Positions 7,052-16,043 are shown, numbered from the stretch's first letter. The stretch: 19,369 nucleotides of DNA from UBA965 sp046303375 (GCA_046303375.1 JBKCGB010000015.1:1-19369), one strand, 5' to 3'. The notes: generated from the letters alone by a model not told the origin. A program made the numbers and translations.

Positions 7052-8332
7052 CTAGCGTGGGGTATCGAATTGTGGCAACCAAGGTGCGTTTGTTTCGAGA
7101 ATATCATGCCAAACGCGCTCAACGTTGCGTGCATCCGGTCCAAGCGGGTTGCTGAGCAGTGCACGCATAGCACTTTCGTGGTTGCCAGTGAGTGCCGCTT
7201 CAATGGTGAGGAGCTCGTATGCTTTGACGTGTGCTGCAAGCCCGTGCATCTCTGGGGCAAGTGGTGTATGAGCCAATGGCATAATCCCCTGACGAGTGAC
7301 ACGGCTGGGGACTTCGACAACGACATCTGCCGGCAAATCGGGGAGCGACTGTTGATTGCGTACATTGACGACATGGGTGGCTCCATCACCGAGATGCAGT
7401 GAGCAAATCAATGCGGCGGCCGCGGTCGAGTAGTATGCACCACCGCGTTCCATCAGCTCGGGTGGTTTTTCGCAGAGGTGTACATCAGCATAACGCTCGA
7501 GCAAGCGTCGCTCCACGTCCATCACGACTTCCGCACGGGTCGGACTTTGCCGTTGATGATCGACATGTGCAGCCGTCATGTAGAAATAGTCGAGATACCC
7601 GCTGGGGATGGCATGCAGGAGCTGAATCATGCGTGGGGGGATATGCAACGGATTGGGGTGACGCGTGAGCTCGTCGATACTCAGCTGAAGCACGTTGTCG
7701 GTTACGTCCTGATCATCCACCCAGACACGGCGAATCCAGTTGAGGTGGTTGAGCCCGACTTGTTCGATGCGCACGGATAACGGGTCAACCTGGAGTGCGT
7801 TGGCAATGCTCCGCTGGGCAGTCATGGCGTTGTTGCACAGCCCCACACTGCGAATGCTGCTATGCCGTGCGAGCGCCTCAGTCACGATTCCTGCGGGATT
7901 GGTAAAGTTGACCAGCGTGGCGTGTGGTGCATAGCGAGCAATATCGGCGGCAATCGCCAACATGACTGGTACGGTCCGTAGCGCCTTGACAAACCCACCA
8001 ACGCCGGTGGTTTCTTGGCCAATAAGTCCATGGCGCCGTCCCAGCGATTCGTCGTGATGTCGGGCATGCTGCCCACCCACACGGAGTTGCGTGACAACAA
8101 AATCAGGTGCTTGCATCAGCGCCGCTTGCCGATCATGGGCGAGTTCGACTACAAATGGGGCATGTTGATGCGCAACCATGCGTTGTGCAAAGGCGCCCAC
8201 AATTGCGAGGCGCTCGTGATTAGGGTCGACGAGGGTAACTTTGGTGACCCCCAAATCATTGGCACGTACGATGAGCCCGTCGATGAGTTCGGGTGTGTAT
8301 GTGCTGGCACCACCGATAACGACAATATGCAT
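7052..8332 (-). CDS. Glycoside hydrolase family 4 enzyme, probably 6-phospho-beta-glucosidase type
   Basis: GH4 enzymes cleave glycosides or 6-phosphoglycosides in the cytosol by an NAD+- and Mn2+-dependent redox-elimination mechanism. The 426-aa length is usual. The Rossmann start MHIVVIGGASTYTPEL (1-16) includes the phospho-beta-glucosidase-like TPEL. Also visible are RVGG (84-87), the GQETTGVGG loop (105-113), N145 (NFTNPAG), the metal ligands C166 (GLCNNA) and H196 (GLNHLNW), and a candidate catalytic tyrosine Y246 (IPSGYLDYFY). The QETTG and TPEL motifs favour the phospho-beta-glucosidase branch over alpha-galactosidases or alpha-glucosidases. No PTS component is nearby, so the phosphosugar source is unclear. 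It is the first gene of the minus-strand operon, divergent from the sigma factor. Confidence 0.93.
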   Translation of the reverse strand: MHIVVIGGASTYTPELIDGLIVRANDLGVTKVTLVDPNHERLAIVGAFAQRMVAHQHAPFVVELAHDRQAALMQAPDFVVTQLRVGGQHARHHDESLGRRHGLIGQETTGVGGFVKALRTVPVMLAIAADIARYAPHATLVNFTNPAGIVTEALARHSSIRSVGLCNNAMTAQRSIANALQVDPLSVRIEQVGLNHLNWIRRVWVDDQDVTDNVLQLSIDELTRHPNPLHIPPRMIQLLHAIPSGYLDYFYMTAAHVDHQRQSPTRAEVVMDVERRLLERYADVHLCEKPPELMERGGAYYSTAAAALICSLHLGDGATHVVNVRNQQSLPDLPADVVVEVPSRVTRQGIMPLAHTPLAPEMHGLAAHVKAYELLTIEAALTGNHESAMRALLSNPLGPDARNVERVWHDILETNAPWLPQFDTPR

Positions 8333-8412
8333 GGGTTTTCCATTTCATGAAAAAACACTGATAATTTCATACGTATTATTGCATACTTTTTTCAGCAAAA
8401 AACATACTAAAT
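8333..8412. promoter_or_regulatory. AT-rich divergent intergenic region
   Basis: This region separates the GH4 operon (minus) from the sigma gene (plus) and is much richer in A/T than the flanks. It contains an 8-bp palindrome ATACGTAT (8369-8376) and TTTCATGAAA (8343-8352), either of which could be an operator. For GH4, GGAAAA stands before the ATG, and I find no clear -35/-10 pair. For the + strand, a TTGCAT (8379-8384) and CATACT (8403-8408) pair is weak. Confidence 0.35.
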
Positions 8413-10080
8413 ATGGGTAAAAATATTGCAAAATCACACAACATATGGTATATTTACGCATGGTTAGGCGAATCATTGGCGATAGAAAGTTGGTGTCGCG
8501 TGGATAAGCCAAATACTCCACCCCAGCTCAGTTCTTCACGCGTTGATGCCACGCATTCACATACAGAATCACATTCCACAAGCAAATATCTGGTGAATCG
8601 TGCACTTGATGGTTCTGATGATTTCCACGATATCGATGTTATAGATGAAGACTATAACGAGCTCCACCGCATCGAACTCGAAGTTGTTACTACAGACGAT
8701 AGTGATGTCGACGATTCGGTGCGTTTGTATTTACGCGACATTGGTCGCATTGATCGGCTCAAGTCGATTGTCGAAGAAATCAATCTCGCCTATCAAATTG
8801 AGCTGGGGTTACTCGTCGAGCAGTTAGTACTCGGCAAGACCCGATTCGACTGCACGCACGAGCGCATGTTCCAGTTGGCCAGCCAAATCACTGATGTAGT
8901 AGCACTGGTATGGCAGGCAACCCGCGCCTATCTCGAGCGCTTGCGTGGGCACAGTACATGGGATCTCGCACTGCATGATGATGCGCGTGCGCTGGTGATG
9001 AGTGTTGATGGCGCGTACGGGTACCATCTCAAGTCATTACCCGAGGGGACACGCACGACCATGGTTGCGGGGTTGATGTGTGTCGAAGCATGTAATCGTA
9101 TCGCTGGTGGGACGCATGATGTGTCAATGTACCGGTTAATTGTGACGCACTGTGTCAATAAATCGATTAATCAGCCACAGACTCCCGACCTTGTTGATGT
9201 GGTAACTTATCTGACTGATCTGCAAAACCGCGACTTGCTTGATAGTTTACGTGTGCTGGTCAGCGCAGACGTTTCGGTATCGGTGTTTGCGACGGCCAAG
9301 CGCCAGCCTGAGACCTTTCCAAGTGCGGTATGGTTGCGTAGCGTCATCCTCAAAGGGCGTGATGCACGTGAGCAGCTCATCTCTGCGAATTTGCGTTTGG
9401 TTGTTTCCAACGCCAAAAAATACCTCGGTCGTGGCATGTCAATGCTCGACCTCATCCAAGAGGGCAGCATTGGCTTGATGCGTGCTACGGAGAAGTTTGA
9501 TCATCGCCGTGGCTTCAAGTTTTCGACGTATGCGACATGGTGGATTCGCCAAGCGATTACGCGGGCAGTAGCCGACCAGAGCCGCACCATTCGTCTGCCA
9601 GTGCATGTGGGTGAGACCATCAATCGGCTGATGCGCATGGCCTCACGCATCCAGCAAGAGACGGGGCGCGATGCGACCCCCGACGACATTGCGGATGCAC
9701 TCAACATGCCCAGCGACAAAGTACGGCGTATCCTCGATGCATCGCGGCAGACTCTGTCGCTCGAAACACCGGTGGGCAGTGATGGTGACGCCAACTTGGC
9801 CGATTTCATCGAAGATTACCACGGCATGACGCCGGCAGAGTCGGCGACACACACCTTGCTCAGCGAACGGCTCGGTGAGGCACTCACCCGCTTACCAGAG
9901 CGCGAGCGCCGCATCATCCAGCTCCGGTATGGACTGGTAGATGGGCGTGCCCGCACCCTCGAAGAAGTCGGTCGCGAATTCAATATCACGCGTGAACGTA
10001 CGCGCCAAATCGAAGGCGAAGCGTTGCGCAAATTGCGCCATCCGGGTGTGGCGCGTGGCTTGCGCAGCTTTCTCGAATAA
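8413..10080 (+). CDS. rpoD: Sigma-70 family RNA polymerase sigma factor, primary (RpoD/SigA) type
   Basis: This 555-aa sigma factor directs RNA polymerase to promoters. Region 1.2 is DDSVRLYLRDIGRI (100-113). Region 2.1 begins near 318 (AREQLISANLRLVVSNAKKY). Region 2.2 holds DLIQEGSIGLMRATEKFD (346-363), and region 2.4 holds WWIRQAITRAVADQSRTIR (376-394) with the -10-contacting Q380 and T383. Region 4.2 is TLEEVGREFNITRERTRQ (515-532). There is no classical acidic region 1.1. About 185 residues are inserted between regions 1.2 and 2.1, where E. coli RpoD has its own variable domain; the insert here has no obvious similarity to it. The ATG at 8413 lacks a Shine-Dalgarno site, its first 29 codons look unlike sigma sequence, and a promoter lies inside them, so GTG 8500 may be the true start. 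It could be a group 2 paralogue instead of the housekeeping factor. Confidence 0.93.
   Translation: MGKNIAKSHNIWYIYAWLGESLAIESWCRVDKPNTPPQLSSSRVDATHSHTESHSTSKYLVNRALDGSDDFHDIDVIDEDYNELHRIELEVVTTDDSDVDDSVRLYLRDIGRIDRLKSIVEEINLAYQIELGLLVEQLVLGKTRFDCTHERMFQLASQITDVVALVWQATRAYLERLRGHSTWDLALHDDARALVMSVDGAYGYHLKSLPEGTRTTMVAGLMCVEACNRIAGGTHDVSMYRLIVTHCVNKSINQPQTPDLVDVVTYLTDLQNRDLLDSLRVLVSADVSVSVFATAKRQPETFPSAVWLRSVILKGRDAREQLISANLRLVVSNAKKYLGRGMSMLDLIQEGSIGLMRATEKFDHRRGFKFSTYATWWIRQAITRAVADQSRTIRLPVHVGETINRLMRMASRIQQETGRDATPDDIADALNMPSDKVRRILDASRQTLSLETPVGSDGDANLADFIEDYHGMTPAESATHTLLSERLGEALTRLPERERRIIQLRYGLVDGRARTLEEVGREFNITRERTRQIEGEALRKLRHPGVARGLRSFLE
8426..8454 (+). promoter_or_regulatory. Candidate sigma gene promoter inside the longest reading frame
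   Basis: A -35 TTGCAA (8426-8431) and a -10 TATATT (8449-8454) are separated by exactly 17 bp. Transcription would start near 8461, downstream of the ATG at 8413 but upstream of GTG 8500. If active, it favours the shorter protein. Confidence 0.45.
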
Positions 10081-10104
10081 ATAGACTTACACCTCATTCA
10101 AACA

Positions 10105-10142
10105 CACCCGAGCAGTGGGCTTTCCCGTTGCTCGGGTGCTTT
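10105..10142 (+). terminator. Intrinsic terminator after the sigma gene
   Basis: A perfect 10-bp stem pairs CACCCGAGCA (10105-10114) with TGCTCGGGTG (10129-10138). The loop can form a small inner GGG/CCC helix. CTTTGT follows. It lies 25 bp after the sigma stop codon. Confidence 0.8.
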
Positions 10143-10160
10143 GTATGGTATGGCATGTAG

Positions 10161-10214
10161 TAGAATGGGAAGTATCTGAGAACGGGTACGATGTGTTCAA
10201 ACCGATGAGGAGGG
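10161..10214 (+). promoter_or_regulatory. Possible -10 element and strong ribosome site for the GS-family gene
   Basis: TAGAAT at 10161-10166 matches the -10 consensus at five of six positions, but no good -35 stands 16-18 bp upstream. GAGGAGGG (10207-10214) is a strong ribosome-binding site five bases... before ATG 10219 (four intervening bases) and sets the start. Confidence 0.3.
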
Positions 10215-10218
10215 TACA

Positions 10219-11583
10219 ATGACGATATCCCCTGAAGAATTACGTGCGCGAGTTACTCGTGGCGAAATAGACACCGTCTTGGTCGTCTTTCCTGATTTGT
10301 ATGGTCGTCTGATGGGCAAACGGGTCACTGGGCGGCATTTTGTAGAAACTGTCCTAGCAGACGGGATGCATGCGTGCGACTATTTGCTCGCAAGTGACAT
10401 GGAAATGGATGTGGTATCTGGCTATGCCTTTGCCACGTGGGAGCGCGGCTACGGCGACATGCATGCCGTGCCCGATATGAGCACATTGCGTGTGGCTGCG
10501 TGGCTGCCCAGTACTGCTATGGTGCTGTGTGACCTGTACCGAGATGGTCACCACCCCATCGATGTGTCACCCCGCCAAATCCTGCGTACCCAGATTGATG
10601 CCGCTGCTGCCATGGGGTATCAGGTCTTTGGTGGGAGCGAAATCGAGCTCTATCTGTTTGATGATTCATATGCACAAGCCCATGCCAAGCACTACCACGA
10701 TCTCAAGCCGGCAGGCTACTACAACGAAGACTACCACATCCTCCAGGGCACCCGTGAAGAGCCCGTGATTGGCGCTATTCGGCGCGCGCTGGATGCGAGT
10801 GGGATTCCGGTAGAGGCCAGTAAGGGGGAAGCCGGGATAGGCCAGCAAGAAATCAACTTACGCTATGGACCGGTGCTGACGCAGTGTGATGCCAATGTCA
10901 TCTACAAACATGCTGCCAAAGAAATCGCTGACAGCATGGGCAAAAGTGTCACCTTTATGGCCAAATGGCACGAAAAACACACGGGCTCGTCGGCACACAT
11001 CCATATGAGCTTGCGCACCTTAGATGGTCGTGCCGTCTTTGCGGGGGATCAACCGTGTGGGGCGCTCTATACGTCCAACGAATTTCGTTGGTTTTTGGGT
11101 GGCTGGTTGCGCTATGCGGCCGATTTTGCCATCTGCTTTGCACCGTACCCCACCTCATACAAGCGCTATCAATCACGCTCGTGGGCACCGACTGCCATCG
11201 CATGGAGCTACGACAACCGCACTGCTGGCTTCCGTGTGGTGGGGCACAATGCCTCACTCCGCATCGAATGTCGCATCCCCGGTGCTGATGCGAACCCGTA
11301 TATCGCCTATGCGGCAGGGATTGCTGCCGGACTCGAAGGCATCCGCGAGCGGATTGAGCCAGGTGACATGTTTGAGGGTGACATCTATGCGGCGCGCAAT
11401 TTGCCACAAATTCCTGCCACGTTGCGCAAGGCGATTACGCGCTTTGCGAAAAGCGACGTTGCGCAACGCACGTTGGGGAGTGATGTGCATGCGCATATAC
11501 TGCGTTTTGCGCAATCCGAACAAGAAGCCTTTGATGCGGTGGTTACCAGCTGGGAGCGTGCGCGGTACTTTGAACGCGCATAA
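10219..11583 (+). CDS. Glutamine-synthetase-family ligase (GlnT/PuuA type)
   Basis: These enzymes form a gamma-glutamyl bond from glutamate, ATP and ammonia or an amine such as putrescine or ethanolamine. The 454-aa protein has the beta-grasp N-terminal domain (about 15-105) and the catalytic domain. Metal and substrate residues are E141 and E143 (GGSEIELYLF), E204 (SKGEAGIGQQE), E211, H260 (GSSAHIHMSL), R316 (PTSYKRY), and E350 and R352 (RIECRIPGADANPY). The RIECRIPGADANPY block and the short C terminus resemble PuuA/GlnT amine ligases more than housekeeping GlnA, and the usual Tyr-adenylylation loop is not evident. A strong GAGGAGGG site precedes the ATG. An SDR gene follows 38 bp downstream, a pairing I recall from amine-utilisation clusters. 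No PuuB, PuuC or PuuD homologue is in view, so the amine substrate is unknown. Confidence 0.9.
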   Translation: MTISPEELRARVTRGEIDTVLVVFPDLYGRLMGKRVTGRHFVETVLADGMHACDYLLASDMEMDVVSGYAFATWERGYGDMHAVPDMSTLRVAAWLPSTAMVLCDLYRDGHHPIDVSPRQILRTQIDAAAAMGYQVFGGSEIELYLFDDSYAQAHAKHYHDLKPAGYYNEDYHILQGTREEPVIGAIRRALDASGIPVEASKGEAGIGQQEINLRYGPVLTQCDANVIYKHAAKEIADSMGKSVTFMAKWHEKHTGSSAHIHMSLRTLDGRAVFAGDQPCGALYTSNEFRWFLGGWLRYAADFAICFAPYPTSYKRYQSRSWAPTAIAWSYDNRTAGFRVVGHNASLRIECRIPGADANPYIAYAAGIAAGLEGIRERIEPGDMFEGDIYAARNLPQIPATLRKAITRFAKSDVAQRTLGSDVHAHILRFAQSEQEAFDAVVTSWERARYFERA

Positions 11584-11621
11584 ACAACACGGATACATGC
11601 AGAGCAGAGGAGAATACGAAG

Positions 11622-12389
11622 ATGCGTCTGGCACATAAAGTCGCCCTGATTACGGGGGCAGGTCAAGGAATCGGGCGTGAAACAGCACTGCTCTTTGCCC
11701 GTGAAGGCGCCAAAGTGGCCGTGGTCGACATCAATCGAGCCGCGGCTGAGGCCGTCGTCGCCGAAATCGGTGCGTCCCAGGCTGTGGCCATTCAAGCTGA
11801 TGTGGCCAAGGCGGCTGATAGCGCTGCCATGATTGCGCAAACCGAAGCAACCTTTGGGGCATTGCATGTCTTGTTCAATAATGCAGGCATCATGCATAGT
11901 CAAGACGACAACGCCATGACCACCGACGAGGATGTCTGGGATTTGACCATGAACATTAACCTCAAAGGGGTCTTTTTTGGATGTAAATACGGTATTCCCG
12001 CCTTGTTGCGTGCAGGTGGTGGTTCGATTATCAATACGGCCTCATTTGTCGCATTACTTGGTGCGGCGACGCCACAAATTGCCTATACTGCATCCAAAGG
12101 CGGTGTGCTGGCCATGACCCGTGAATTGGCCGTGGTCCATGCACGGCAGAATATCCGCGTCAATGCGATTTGCCCAGGCCCGCTGCGTACCGAGCTGTTG
12201 ATGAAATTCCTTGATACGGATGCAAAAAAACAGCGTCGTTTGGTGCATATCCCCATGGGGAGATTTGGTGAGGCGCATGAAATCGCCAAGGCGGCACTCT
12301 TTTTGGCATCGGATGAATCATCGTTTACCACGGGGGCAACATTTACCGTGGATGGTGGGATTACTGCTGCATATGTGACGCCAGAATAG
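11622..12389 (+). CDS. Classical short-chain dehydrogenase/reductase
   Basis: This 255-aa NAD(P)-dependent oxidoreductase has the full classical SDR set: cofactor loop TGAGQGIG (11-18), NNAG (86-89), and catalytic N113, S141, Y155 and K159 (YTASK). The C-terminal TVDGG (242-246) is typical of FabG-like enzymes. A D (D36) at the end of the second beta strand (VVDINRA) suggests NAD+ preference; this is inference. AGAGGAGA (11606-11613) precedes the ATG with 8-base spacing. The gene lies 38 bp after the GS-family gene and 7 bp before the first acyltransferase. Substrate is unknown; alcohol, 3-oxoacyl or sugar substrates are all possible. Confidence 0.93.
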   Translation: MRLAHKVALITGAGQGIGRETALLFAREGAKVAVVDINRAAAEAVVAEIGASQAVAIQADVAKAADSAAMIAQTEATFGALHVLFNNAGIMHSQDDNAMTTDEDVWDLTMNINLKGVFFGCKYGIPALLRAGGGSIINTASFVALLGAATPQIAYTASKGGVLAMTRELAVVHARQNIRVNAICPGPLRTELLMKFLDTDAKKQRRLVHIPMGRFGEAHEIAKAALFLASDESSFTTGATFTVDGGITAAYVTPE

Positions 12390-12396
12390 GGTATTC

Positions 12397-14199
12397 ATGC
12401 AGAACGTTGTTTCAGCAATCTGGTACGGCGTAATTGTGGTCATTGCAGCGCTGGGTATCGCAGTTGCGTTTGCAGTGCAACCAGCAACGGTATCCGTGGA
12501 TATTGCGGATCCCAGAGGGGTGCAAGGGGCGCAAGGACGTGATGACGAGGGGGTCTGGTTTACGGGTGATGCACAGATTGCCAGCGATCGTTTCATTGAT
12601 ACGCCCTGGCGTATCATGGCGTGGCGTTGGCGGCAGGCGCCTGGTGATGCGTTGCCCGTGACATTGGGCATCGGCGCGCACACATGGCAGACGGCGACCA
12701 CGTTGCAGTGGCGGCGTGTGCAACTCTTGCTCCCTGCGTCATTCACCCATACTCCACTTAGTATCCAGAGCCCCACGTTGCAGGTGGCAGGCGACACGCG
12801 TCAGTTGGGGGTGATGCTGACCTATCTCACCATGAAACGCATTGATGTGGCGTGGTGGTGGTGGCCATTGGTGGTCTTCGACTATGTACTCCCCTTGGGT
12901 GTGGCCGCCCTCTGGCTCTGGCGTGGGCGGTTGCTCGGTGCTGGTGCGCTACTCGCATTTGCCACAATCCATGTGGCGACGCTTTGGCTCGAAACGCGGG
13001 TCGGGTTTGCCCAAGCGTCGCTGCTCGTCGACCGTGGGAGTCGCTATGCACTCTGTGGTGTGATGCTGGTCTGGGCATGGTTGCAACAGCGTCGCCCCGA
13101 GTTTAGTGGCATTCCTCCCGGGCGACGCTTCGGGCTCGACGTGTTTCGTGCAATTGCGGTACTGTGTGTGGCCATCACCCATTTCACGCCACTCGTCATT
13201 GACCCGTGGGTCCTGAATAAAGACTTTGTACGCTGGGAACGCTACATTGGTGCGTTGGGTGTCGACATTTTTTTTGCGCTGAGTGGCTATCTGATCGGTG
13301 TCATTCTGTTACGCATGATCCCACCGCTCACCGATATGTCGCTCGTCAAACGCTTCTGGATGCGGCGCTGGTTGCGCACGTTGCCTGCTGCCTACGTCTC
13401 TGCGGCAGTCGCCATCGTGCTTGCTACTCCGCAAAATTGGCTCGACTTTTTCATGCGTATCACGTTTGTATCATCGTTGACCCCGTACTACCATAGCGAT
13501 GAAATGCGTGTGTGGTGGAGCCTGGCCTCCGAAGAATACTTCTACTTAGTATTCCCGCTCCTGTTGTTGCTTTGGGTGCGTCTTGGGTGGCGGCATTGGG
13601 CGTTTGGCTTGACGCTGGGGTGCATTGCACTGCTGAGTGTGGGGGCACGCTTTGGCTGGTTGAGCCAACTCGACCCCTTGGCGATGGGCAGTGTTGAACT
13701 GATTCCGTATGTGCGGCTTGATCCAATGGTGTTTGGTGCCATTGTAGCGTGGATCCGGGTCAAACGCCCTACATGGTTTGCCAGACTGAATACCATCGGC
13801 TACGCTCCAGGCATGGTGCTGTTGTGGGTGGGATTCATGCTTTTGCTCGATAAATTGCGTTGGATGCCGTGGGCTGTCGGGTTCGGGCACACATTTATCG
13901 GGATTGGGGCCGCATTGATTATTCCCGCAGTAGAAACGTTGCGGGGCAGTGGGATGCGCTGGCTCGACCGCAGCGTGATCTGGATTGCTGCAATTAGTTA
14001 TTCGATGTATCTCTATCACGATATTTTTGTGACGTTTTTGGAGCGGCAATTCGGTGTGGCACAGACGATGGCCGAGATGGGCGTGTTGTTTGTCGTCTAT
14101 AGTGTCCTCACTCTTGGTGCGTCGTGGCTGAGCTACCGCTTGGTTGAGCAACCCGTCTTGGCATGGCGTGATACGCACATGCCCGACCCACACCACTAA
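12397..14199 (+). CDS. Acyltransferase-3 family membrane protein with extracytoplasmic N-terminal domain (copy A)
   Basis: AT3 proteins such as OafA move acyl groups, often acetyl, onto sugars of surface polymers. The 600-aa protein has an N-terminal TM segment (7-27) and a domain of about 115 residues (30-145), rich in short beta strands, with GVWFTGDAQI, PWRIMAWRWRQAPGD and WRRVQLLLP. Two or three TM segments (about 158-230) follow, then the AT3 domain (244-590). This shows R251 and H262 (the R-x10-H signature), GVDIFFALSGYLIG (288-301), RFWMRRWLRTLPAAY (319-333) and WWSLASEEYFY (373-383). It is the first of three tandem paralogues. The start is 7 bp after the SDR stop with a weak AGGG site. 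The N-terminal domain probably faces outward and may bind glycan (inference). The acyl donor and acceptor are unknown. Confidence 0.92.
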   Translation: MQNVVSAIWYGVIVVIAALGIAVAFAVQPATVSVDIADPRGVQGAQGRDDEGVWFTGDAQIASDRFIDTPWRIMAWRWRQAPGDALPVTLGIGAHTWQTATTLQWRRVQLLLPASFTHTPLSIQSPTLQVAGDTRQLGVMLTYLTMKRIDVAWWWWPLVVFDYVLPLGVAALWLWRGRLLGAGALLAFATIHVATLWLETRVGFAQASLLVDRGSRYALCGVMLVWAWLQQRRPEFSGIPPGRRFGLDVFRAIAVLCVAITHFTPLVIDPWVLNKDFVRWERYIGALGVDIFFALSGYLIGVILLRMIPPLTDMSLVKRFWMRRWLRTLPAAYVSAAVAIVLATPQNWLDFFMRITFVSSLTPYYHSDEMRVWWSLASEEYFYLVFPLLLLLWVRLGWRHWAFGLTLGCIALLSVGARFGWLSQLDPLAMGSVELIPYVRLDPMVFGAIVAWIRVKRPTWFARLNTIGYAPGMVLLWVGFMLLLDKLRWMPWAVGFGHTFIGIGAALIIPAVETLRGSGMRWLDRSVIWIAAISYSMYLYHDIFVTFLERQFGVAQTMAEMGVLFVVYSVLTLGASWLSYRLVEQPVLAWRDTHMPDPHH

Positions 14200-14207
14200 G
14201 GAGTACC

Positions 14208-16001
14208 ATGCGTCGACTGCTCCCCACTAGCTTGATGGGTACGCTCGTGCTGGCCACGGGATTGTGGATCTGGTATGCCCTGGTGACGATGCCACCTGCC
14301 GTCTCGTTGCCCCTCACCGCACCGCACGTTGTGGGTATCTGGGGACCCGAAGGTGATGGTGCCTGGTCAAACGGAGATGCACGAATGCGTACGACCGCAT
14401 TCGCCGCCCTGCCGTGGCGCCGAGTGACGTGGATGTGGCGCCAACAGTCTGGTGATGCTTTGCAGGTCACCCTGACCTCTGCCACGCATACGCTGGCAGT
14501 GACGACCACGGCACCCGTGTGGCGGCGTGTCTATGTGCTCTTGCCTACAGGCACCACGCAACTCATGCTCCAGAGTACGACGATGCGCGTGGATGGTGAC
14601 CGGCGTGATTTGGGTCCATTTATCACTGGCCCCAAAATCACCGCACTCGCCCCGCCACCCTGGTTTACTCCGGCGTGGGCCGTAGATGTGTGGCTCCCGT
14701 GTGTGGCCCTGTTGTGGTGGCTCTGGCGTGGACGCTGGTGGGGAGTGGTCGCCGGTGCGGCAGTGATGAGCGTCTATGCGGCGCTAGTGTGGGTCGAGAG
14801 TCGCACCGGCATGCAAAACCCCACCTTGTGGCTTGATACCACGGGTCGTTATCTCAGCACCCTGTTGATCTGTGTGCTTGCGTGGCGTGATCGGTACTGG
14901 CACCCAACTGCAATGCCGACCCACGGGCGGCGCCTCGGACTCGATGTCATGCGTGCGATTGCGGTCCTGTGTGTGGTGTTTGCACATACAACGCCACTCC
15001 TCTTTGCGCAATGGTCGAGTACCCCTGCACTGTTTCGCTGGACGTTGTATCTCGGTGCTGTCGGTGTAAACATCTTTTTTGCGCTGAGTGGTTACCTGAT
15101 CGGGGGCATCCTGTGGCGCCTGATGCCAGTCATCCACCAATCGCAGGTGCTGGTGCGCTTTTGGATGCGGCGTTGGTTGCGTACACTCCCTGCCGCCTAC
15201 GTCTCAGCCATCGTTGTCTGGTTTGTTGCCACTCCACAGCATATGGGTGAATTTTTGGCGAGTATTGCCTTTGTGGGAACCTTTAACCCGTGGCACCTCT
15301 CCTCCGAAAACACCTTTTGGTGGAGTCTTGCCACCGAAGAGCTTTTTTACTTGTTGTTTCCACTGTTGTTGTTTGTGCTCGCCCACCGCTGGCGTGCACA
15401 GTCGTTCTTTTTGGGTGCACTGTTGCTCTTTGCCATGTTGGTTGGTCTGGGACGACTCTTTCTGCTGTGGTTCTTGCCACTCGATGTGGTTGGCAATAGC
15501 GAAATCGTGAGTTATGCACGACTCGATTCACTCGTATGGGGTGTTCTGGTACAATGGGTGCGAAGACACAATCAGACACTCTTTCAACAGCTTGCCCGCA
15601 TCGGCTTTGCGCCAGGTCTGGTCATGATGCTGGCTGGTGTGATGATGATGCTCGATCAGACTCGGTGGTACTATGTGGCGCTGATGTGTGGGCATACGCT
15701 GATTACTGCAGGAGCCGCACTGCTCATTCCCGCATTTGAGCATCTCCACACCGTCGGGTGGAATGCGCTTGATCGCTTGTTTGTGGGAATCGCATTGGTC
15801 AGTTATTCGGCGTACCTGTACCATACCATGATGGAAACGTGGCTGGTACGCCAGTTTGGTTCGGCGACATCGTGGCCCATGTTGGTGTCATTAGTGATAG
15901 CATATCTATTGTTGACATTTGGTGCAGCATGGCTGAGTTATCGCTGGGTGGAAGTGCCACTGTTGCGGTGGCGTGATCGCCATTATCCTGATCATGACTG
16001 A
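14208..16001 (+). CDS. Acyltransferase-3 family membrane protein with extracytoplasmic N-terminal domain (copy B)
   Basis: This 597-aa paralogue of copies A and C has the same order: TM (about 9-27), the beta-rich domain (about 32-140) with GAWSNGDARM, WMWRQQSGDALQVTL and VWRRVYVLLP, TM segments, then AT3. The catalytic-type pair is R249 and H260 (R-x10-H). GVNIFFALSGYLIG, RFWMRRWLRTLPAAYVSA and WWSLATEELFY are all intact. The N-terminal domain is the most diverged of the three; it lacks the F-x-D-x-PWR spacing of A and C, so the acceptor may differ. AAGGAG stands just before the ATG and the gap to copy A is 8 bp. Basic residues follow the start, giving an inside-in N terminus. Confidence 0.92.
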   Translation: MRRLLPTSLMGTLVLATGLWIWYALVTMPPAVSLPLTAPHVVGIWGPEGDGAWSNGDARMRTTAFAALPWRRVTWMWRQQSGDALQVTLTSATHTLAVTTTAPVWRRVYVLLPTGTTQLMLQSTTMRVDGDRRDLGPFITGPKITALAPPPWFTPAWAVDVWLPCVALLWWLWRGRWWGVVAGAAVMSVYAALVWVESRTGMQNPTLWLDTTGRYLSTLLICVLAWRDRYWHPTAMPTHGRRLGLDVMRAIAVLCVVFAHTTPLLFAQWSSTPALFRWTLYLGAVGVNIFFALSGYLIGGILWRLMPVIHQSQVLVRFWMRRWLRTLPAAYVSAIVVWFVATPQHMGEFLASIAFVGTFNPWHLSSENTFWWSLATEELFYLLFPLLLFVLAHRWRAQSFFLGALLLFAMLVGLGRLFLLWFLPLDVVGNSEIVSYARLDSLVWGVLVQWVRRHNQTLFQQLARIGFAPGLVMMLAGVMMMLDQTRWYYVALMCGHTLITAGAALLIPAFEHLHTVGWNALDRLFVGIALVSYSAYLYHTMMETWLVRQFGSATSWPMLVSLVIAYLLLTFGAAWLSYRWVEVPLLRWRDRHYPDHD

Positions 16002-16043
16002 TGATGGATGATTTGAAGGTGTGCAAGGAACACGGAGCGGGAT

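Noticed and set aside
13268..13275. T8 tract in acyltransferase copy A as a phase-variation site
   Set aside because: It encodes the conserved IFF of the AT3 motif; copies B and C have only six T at the same place, and eight is short for a contingency tract.
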